The notes under the pieces were generated by a model. It did not search any database. It worked only from the letters and a program-made list of their open reading frames with translations, and was not told the DNA's origin. From assembly GCA_002899795.1 (NCBI GenBank), contig PPDG01000324.1, positions 1-9,602 on the forward strand: 9,602 bases of DNA, read 5' to 3'. The stretch is from Desulfobacteraceae bacterium (GTDB taxonomy: Bacteria > Desulfobacterota > Syntrophobacteria > BM002). Positions 7,918 to 9,602 of the stretch are shown in pieces (the stretch's first letter is position 1; each line of letters opens with the position of its first letter). Both the position numbers and the translations under genes were made by a program.

Positions 7918-8133
7918 TTTTTGGAAACATTCAGCTTTCCGCTTTCAGCTCTTCTTACATGCTCTCCATGCTCAGGTGCTTCCTATCCCTTCCAAAGCTT
8001 GCGTTAAATCGGCCGATCTATTTAGGAAAAGGCTGAGTGTGTCCCTAATGGAGAAGTTGGGCTAGAGGCAGTGCCATTCGGCCCCGCCTTAAATAGTTCT
8101 TTCCGGACAGACACTGCAAGAGGTAAGAGTGTT
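7918..8133 (+). other. Spacer between response regulator and sensor genes
   Basis: 216 nt with no convincing ORF. A weak GGAAA/TTTCC hairpin at 7923..7940 lacks a T-tract. I see no clear terminator or promoter, so co-transcription is possible but not shown. Confidence 0.4.
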
Positions 8134-9602
8134 ATGAAGCACGCAAATTACAATAAATTACAGGAAAAGATCAAAGAGCTTGAAGATGAAATTCTAAGGC
8201 TGAAGTCGGAAGAGACCAGGTCCAAGTTGATAGAAGACGCCTTGAAGGAATCATTTGCCGCTTACGAGCTATTGCTCGATAATATCCCTGGTGTTGTCTA
8301 CAAAGGCTACGAAAATTGGGGTGTTGATTTTTTTGACCATAAGGTTGAAATGTTTACCGGGTATCCAAAGGAAGTTTTTAGTTCTCGAAGGATGAAGTGG
8401 TCTGATTTGATCATTGAAGATGACCTTGATGCTGTCAAGGGCGCAACAAAAATGGCATTGAGTGGCAATAAATCCTATCTCAGAGAGTACAGAATAAAAA
8501 TCAGAAATGGCCAAACAAGGTGGATTCAGGACAGAGGTACCATAGCCTGTGATTCGTCAGGTGCCATTCGGCATTTCAGCGGTATTTTCTTTGACGTTAC
8601 TGAAAGAAAGCAAGCCAAAGACGAAATCACCATAACCAAAGTGGAGTTGGAGCAAATCTTTCGTACGGCAGCGGACGGCATGCGGGTAGTGGATAAAGAA
8701 CACAATATGCTCAGGGTCAACGATACCTTTGTTAACGTGTTTGGAGTGACAGAAGAAGACCTTCAAAAAAAGTGTTATGAGGTTCTATCCGGGCCCGTTT
8801 GTCACACCCCCAAATGTCCTGTTAAACAAATCTTGGGAGGTGAGGACAGGATAGAAATCGAGACCGAAAGACAACGGATGGACGGCACCCAAATCCAGTG
8901 CATTTTAACAGCAACGCCTTTCCGAAATGAACAGGGGGAAATCCTGGGTGTTGTTGAGAATTTCAAAGATATTACGGATCGCAAGCGGATGGAGGAGTCT
9001 TTAGCACGATCTGAGGCAAACTATCGACTGTTGTTCAGTACCATTCCATCTATTGTTTTTAAAGGATACGAGGATTGGTCCGTCGACTTCTTAGATGACA
9101 AGATCGAGAAACTGACCGGCTATCCCAAGGAAGACTTCAATGCAAAAAAATTGAATTGGTACGATATTGTTGTTGAAGAAGATATTCAACCGGTAAAAGA
9201 GTTATTTAAAAAAGCGCTGGAGGCGGATAAGGTCTACCTGCGAGAATACAGAATAAGAACCAAATCCGACGATGTTAGGTGGATTCGGGAGAGAAGCCAG
9301 ATTGTCCTGGATGAAAAGGGCGAACTCGCCTATGTAAGCGGCATTTTTGCTGACATCACCGAAATGAAATTGATGAGTCAGCAGTTGGAAAAATCTCATA
9401 AAGAACTGGAAGATCGCTACCAGGAGATCAACGAGTTGAATGCCAATTTGGAGATGATGGTTGAGTTGCGCACAGCAGAACTTGTCAACTCGGAGAAGAA
9501 GTACGGGCGGCTTTTCGAGGACTCAAAGGACATGGTCTATATAAGCAATAAGAAAGGAGAGGTCACCACAATCAATCCCAGCGGTTTGGAGCTGTTGGGC
9601 TA
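8134..9602 (+). CDS. Multi-PAS sensor protein, probable histidine kinase, C-terminally truncated
   Basis: Open without a stop from ATG 8134 to the right edge (489 complete codons), so output domain and end are unseen. Layout: a short N-terminal coiled coil rich in Lys/Glu/Leu (~5-40); PAS1 with PAC (~45-158, ending FFDVTERK); PAS2 (~170-285, ending NFKDITDRK); PAS3 (~296-413, ending FADITEMK); a second coiled coil (~414-455); and the start of PAS4 (SEKKYGRLFEDSKDMVYIS, ~453 on). PAS1 and PAS3 are close paralogues (both have VxKGYE-W-VDF, TGYPKE, YLREYRI and RWI), indicating internal duplication. PAS2 has Cys214, Cys223 and Cys228 (KCYEVLSGPVCHTPKCPVK), a possible metal or redox site. No transmembrane segment appears, so a cytoplasmic sensor of redox state or a small ligand is inferred. 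AGAGGT (8120..8125) lies 8 nt upstream of the ATG. A histidine kinase output is expected from the architecture and the adjacent receiver gene, but a diguanylate cyclase or other output is not excluded. Confidence 0.85.
   Translation, partial: MKHANYNKLQEKIKELEDEILRLKSEETRSKLIEDALKESFAAYELLLDNIPGVVYKGYENWGVDFFDHKVEMFTGYPKEVFSSRRMKWSDLIIEDDLDAVKGATKMALSGNKSYLREYRIKIRNGQTRWIQDRGTIACDSSGAIRHFSGIFFDVTERKQAKDEITITKVELEQIFRTAADGMRVVDKEHNMLRVNDTFVNVFGVTEEDLQKKCYEVLSGPVCHTPKCPVKQILGGEDRIEIETERQRMDGTQIQCILTATPFRNEQGEILGVVENFKDITDRKRMEESLARSEANYRLLFSTIPSIVFKGYEDWSVDFLDDKIEKLTGYPKEDFNAKKLNWYDIVVEEDIQPVKELFKKALEADKVYLREYRIRTKSDDVRWIRERSQIVLDEKGELAYVSGIFADITEMKLMSQQLEKSHKELEDRYQEINELNANLEMMVELRTAELVNSEKKYGRLFEDSKDMVYISNKKGEVTTINPSGLELLG

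Noticed and set aside
8800..8820. CHTPKCP in PAS2 as a c-type heme site
   Set aside because: It is not CxxCH, and the protein shows no signal peptide for export to where c-type hemes are attached.
1..9602. CRISPR array, tRNA, rRNA or insertion sequence
   Set aside because: No regularly spaced direct repeats, cloverleaf, rRNA-like segments, transposase or terminal inverted repeats were seen.

Overview
The window looks like an anaerobic, selenocysteine-using bacterium, most likely a sulfate-reducing or syntrophic Desulfobacterota (deltaproteobacterial) lineage. This rests on the gene content (Fdh/MvhD/HdrA redox cluster, multi-PAS sensor with a Cys-containing PAS domain), strong Shine-Dalgarno sequences and moderate GC; it is inference, since no rRNA or other taxonomic marker is present.

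The left 7 kb is one leftward (minus-strand) operon, in transcription order: a giant HdrA-type flavoprotein (complement 2570..7039), an MvhD/FlpD-type [2Fe-2S] protein (complement 2095..2553), an FrhB/FdhB-like iron-sulfur protein (complement 1210..2013) and a molybdenum/tungsten formate dehydrogenase catalytic subunit cut by the left edge (complement <1..1180). Three of the four genes contain one in-frame UGA each, exactly where the family has a key Cys or Sec, and each UGA is followed at 10-16 nt by a hairpin resembling a bacterial SECIS. Read without recoding, these genes break into six fragments; read with Sec they give full-length HdrA (U67), MvhD (U67) and FdhA (U136).

The gene set copies the logic of the methanogen formate dehydrogenase-heterodisulfide reductase complex: formate oxidation on FdhA, relay through FrhB/FdhB-like FeS clusters and the MvhD [2Fe-2S] cluster, and flavin-based electron bifurcation or confurcation on HdrA. 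Here HdrA is unusual: a GltD/NfnB-like NAD(P)H oxidoreductase module is nested inside a first HdrA module, and a second complete HdrA module with two C-terminal ferredoxin clusters follows. The predicted complex could link formate/CO2, NAD(P)H and ferredoxin in one assembly. No HdrB or HdrC is visible in the window.

A divergent intergenic region of about 0.5 kb (7040..7551) holds two perfect short dyads and a possible sigma70-type promoter. To its right, on the plus strand, lie a single-domain CheY-like response regulator (7552..7917) and the N-terminal part of a multi-PAS sensor protein (8134..>9602) cut by the right edge. These two are plausible signalling partners; a link to the redox operon is suggested only by proximity.
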